A DNA stretch of 6,596 nucleotides from an uncultured Peptococcaceae bacterium. GTDB taxonomy: Bacteria; Bacillota; Desulfotomaculia; Desulfotomaculales; Desulfallaceae. How positions within the stretch are numbered: the stretch's first letter is position 1; each line of letters opens with the position of its first letter. Both the position numbers and the translations under genes were made by a program. The stretch is taken from contig CAJYBN010000160.1 of assembly GCA_913064925.1 (NCBI GenBank), positions 1 to 6,596 on the forward strand. Reading direction: 5' to 3'. The notes beneath the pieces were generated by a model that was given only the letters and a program-made list of their open reading frames with translations, did no database searches and was not told the DNA's origin. Positions 4,979 through 6,596 of this stretch are shown in pieces.

Positions 4979-6596
4979 TTAAGACCTGCTGCTTTGGACT
5001 TGGGAGCGGCGCTGCTGCGAACGGTGTGTAGGCCTGCGGCCGTTCCTTGGTTTGGCCTTGTTGTTCCCGCCGGGCATTTTCCCACCGGGCGGTAGCGGCA
5101 TAGCATCCTTCTTGGACAGTTTCAAGCGCCCCTGGTTGTCGTAGCCAATCACTTTAACTTGGATCATATCTCCTTCCTTTACTACGTCCTCTACCTTGTT
5201 GACGCGTTCATGCGCCAGCTGGGAGATATGCACGAGTCCTTCCTTGCCCGGCAGCCCCAGCACCCCGGGAATGATTTCTACAAAACAGCCGAAATCCGTT
5301 ACTCTGGTCACTTTTCCCAGATAAATCTGGCCGCTTTCCACGTCCTTGGTCAAAGTTTCGATGATTTCCAAAGCCCTGTGACCCGCCGCCGGGTTGACGG
5401 CCGCGATATATACCTTACCGTCGTCCTCGATGTCGATTTCTACGTCGGTTTCTTCAATAATTTTCTTGATGATTTTGCCGCCCGGACCAATGACATCCCT
5501 GATCTTATCCGGGTCGATCATGGTCTGGATAATCCTGGGCGCGTAAGGAGAAAGATCGGGTCTGGGTTCGGCAATTACCTGGGTCATCTTCTCCAATATA
5601 TACATGCGCCCTTCATGGGCCTGGCGCAAAGCAACCTGCAAAATATCCCTGGTAATACCCGGTACTTTGATGTCCATTTGCAGCGCCGTGACCCCTCGGG
5701 CAGTACCAGCCACTTTAAAGTCCATGTCTCCCAGGTGATCTTCGATACCCTGAATGTCCGTGAGAACGGCAAATTCTTCCCCTTCTTTAATTAATCCCAT
5801 AGCCACGCCCGCCACGGGAGCTTTAATGGGGATGCCCGCATCCATCAGCGCCAGACAGCTGGCGCAAACGCTGCCCATGGAAGTGGAACCGTTACTTTCC
5901 AATACTTCTGATACCAGCCTAATGGTATAAGGAAATTTATCCTCGGGCGGAATCAAAGGTTCCAGCGCGCGCTCCGCCAGCGCTCCGTGTCCAATTTCTC
6001 GCCTGCCGGGCGAGCGCATGGGCCTAGTTTCACCAGTACTGAAAGGCGGAAAATTGTAATGGTGCATGAAGCGCTTGCTTTCCTCTATGCCAAGGCCGTC
6101 CAATATCTGCTCTTCGGATATAGCGCCCAGCGTTACCGCGGAAAGTACTTGAGTCTGCCCGCGCGTGAACAAGCCCGAGCCGTGCGCGCGCGGTAAAATT
6201 CCCACTTCCACGGAAATCGGTCTGATTTCGTTCAATGCCCTGCCGTCGATACGCACGCGGTCACCCAGTATAAACCGGCGCATTATTTTCTTTTCCACGT
6301 TCTCCAATATGTTAAGTATGGCTTGTTCCTGTTCCGGGTAAGTTTCCAGCAGGTCGTTCATTATGTTCTCTTTTACTTGATCTAAAAGCGCTTCCCGCTC
6401 TTGCTTGGTCAGCTGCTTGACAATGCATTCCTGCATGGCTGACTTAATTTCTTCCGCTGCCCGCGAGGCAACATGGTTCTCCATTTCCTCATCGATTTCC
6501 ACCAGCGCCGGAATATATTTCTCCTTAGCCAGGCCCATTTCCAGGGCTTCCCGGCGAAAATCCTCTATCAGCTCCACTATTTCCTTCACTTTTTGG
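4979..6596 (-). CDS. pnp: Polyribonucleotide nucleotidyltransferase (PNPase), C-terminal part
   Basis: PNPase degrades RNA 3' to 5' with phosphate, releasing nucleoside diphosphates, and works as a cytoplasmic trimer. The frame is open to the right edge; the first RNase PH domain (roughly 200 residues) lies outside the window. Counting the valine at 6589 as residue 1, the visible part contains the all-helical linker domain (about 1-100), the catalytic second RNase PH domain (about 110-335), a KH domain with its GxxG loop (IGPGGK, 367-372) and an S1 domain (about 420-495). Catalytic features are present: ESNGSTS (231-237), the phosphate-binding serine/threonine loop, and DHLGDMDFK (284-292), with the aspartates and lysine equivalent to E. 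coli D486, D492 and K494. The S1 loop reads IIPGVLGLPGKEG, about seven residues longer than in B. subtilis. The tail from about 497 is rich in Gly, Arg, Asn, Gln and Ser and strongly basic, probably disordered and RNA-contacting. The gene ends in TAA at 4981-4979 just before its terminator. Confidence 0.97.
   Translation of the reverse strand, partial: QKVKEIVELIEDFRREALEMGLAKEKYIPALVEIDEEMENHVASRAAEEIKSAMQECIVKQLTKQEREALLDQVKENIMNDLLETYPEQEQAILNILENVEKKIMRRFILGDRVRIDGRALNEIRPISVEVGILPRAHGSGLFTRGQTQVLSAVTLGAISEEQILDGLGIEESKRFMHHYNFPPFSTGETRPMRSPGRREIGHGALAERALEPLIPPEDKFPYTIRLVSEVLESNGSTSMGSVCASCLALMDAGIPIKAPVAGVAMGLIKEGEEFAVLTDIQGIEDHLGDMDFKVAGTARGVTALQMDIKVPGITRDILQVALRQAHEGRMYILEKMTQVIAEPRPDLSPYAPRIIQTMIDPDKIRDVIGPGGKIIKKIIEETDVEIDIEDDGKVYIAAVNPAAGHRALEIIETLTKDVESGQIYLGKVTRVTDFGCFVEIIPGVLGLPGKEGLVHISQLAHERVNKVEDVVKEGDMIQVKVIGYDNQGRLKLSKKDAMPLPPGGKMPGGNNKAKPRNGRRPTHRSQQRRSQVQSSRS

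Noticed and set aside
5159..5794. Plus-strand open frame of 211 codons antisense to pnp
   Set aside because: It lies wholly opposite conserved PNPase RNase PH, KH and S1 sequence, resembles no family I know and has no credible ribosome binding site; it is a shadow of pnp codon use.

Overview
The window looks like the chromosome of a spore-forming Firmicute of moderate GC content, probably a Desulfotomaculum/Pelotomaculum-type clostridium. The basis is the run of minus-strand genes pnp, a YlxY-type polysaccharide deacetylase, a DacF-type carboxypeptidase and an M16 zinc peptidase. It resembles the rpsO-pnp-ylxY-mlpA order of Bacillus (recalled, not searched), and YlxY is known from endospore formers. 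The taxonomic guess is an inference.

Layout from right to left on the minus strand. Positions 6596-4979 hold the C-terminal three quarters of polynucleotide phosphorylase, followed by a good Rho-independent terminator at 4971-4949. Positions 2344-1655 encode the YlxY-like protein, whose deacetylase active site is degenerate. Positions 1601-468 encode a secreted D-alanyl-D-alanine carboxypeptidase with all penicillin-binding motifs. Positions 319-1 encode the N-terminal 106 residues of an M16 peptidase with an intact HxxEH zinc motif. A 148-base gap before the M16 gene contains nested GC-rich inverted repeats that cover the carboxypeptidase stop codon.

Between pnp and ylxY lies a two-gene module on the opposite strand (about 2454-4931). 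Its first gene (2563-4512) is intact and encodes a 649-residue COG2905-type signalling protein: cyclic-nucleotide-binding-like domain, two CBS domains, a GlnD-like nucleotidyltransferase domain (DUF294) and a DUF294 C-terminal domain. It has a recognisable sigma-A promoter (TTGACT, 17 bases, TTTAAT) with an 8+8 base palindrome over the -35 box. The second gene (4526-4931) has a strong ribosome binding site but is a decayed DnaQ-like 3'-5' exonuclease: it lacks the ExoI motif and carries an in-frame stop and a frameshift. This protein pair is a recurrent bacterial gene couple, so here the sensor/nucleotidyltransferase appears to have lost its exonuclease partner.

The most notable points are the opposite-strand module splitting a conserved gene block, the dead exonuclease beside an intact partner, the palindrome in the module's promoter, and the possible pseudoknot at the carboxypeptidase stop codon. 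There is no sign of CRISPR, tRNA, rRNA, transposase or phage genes.
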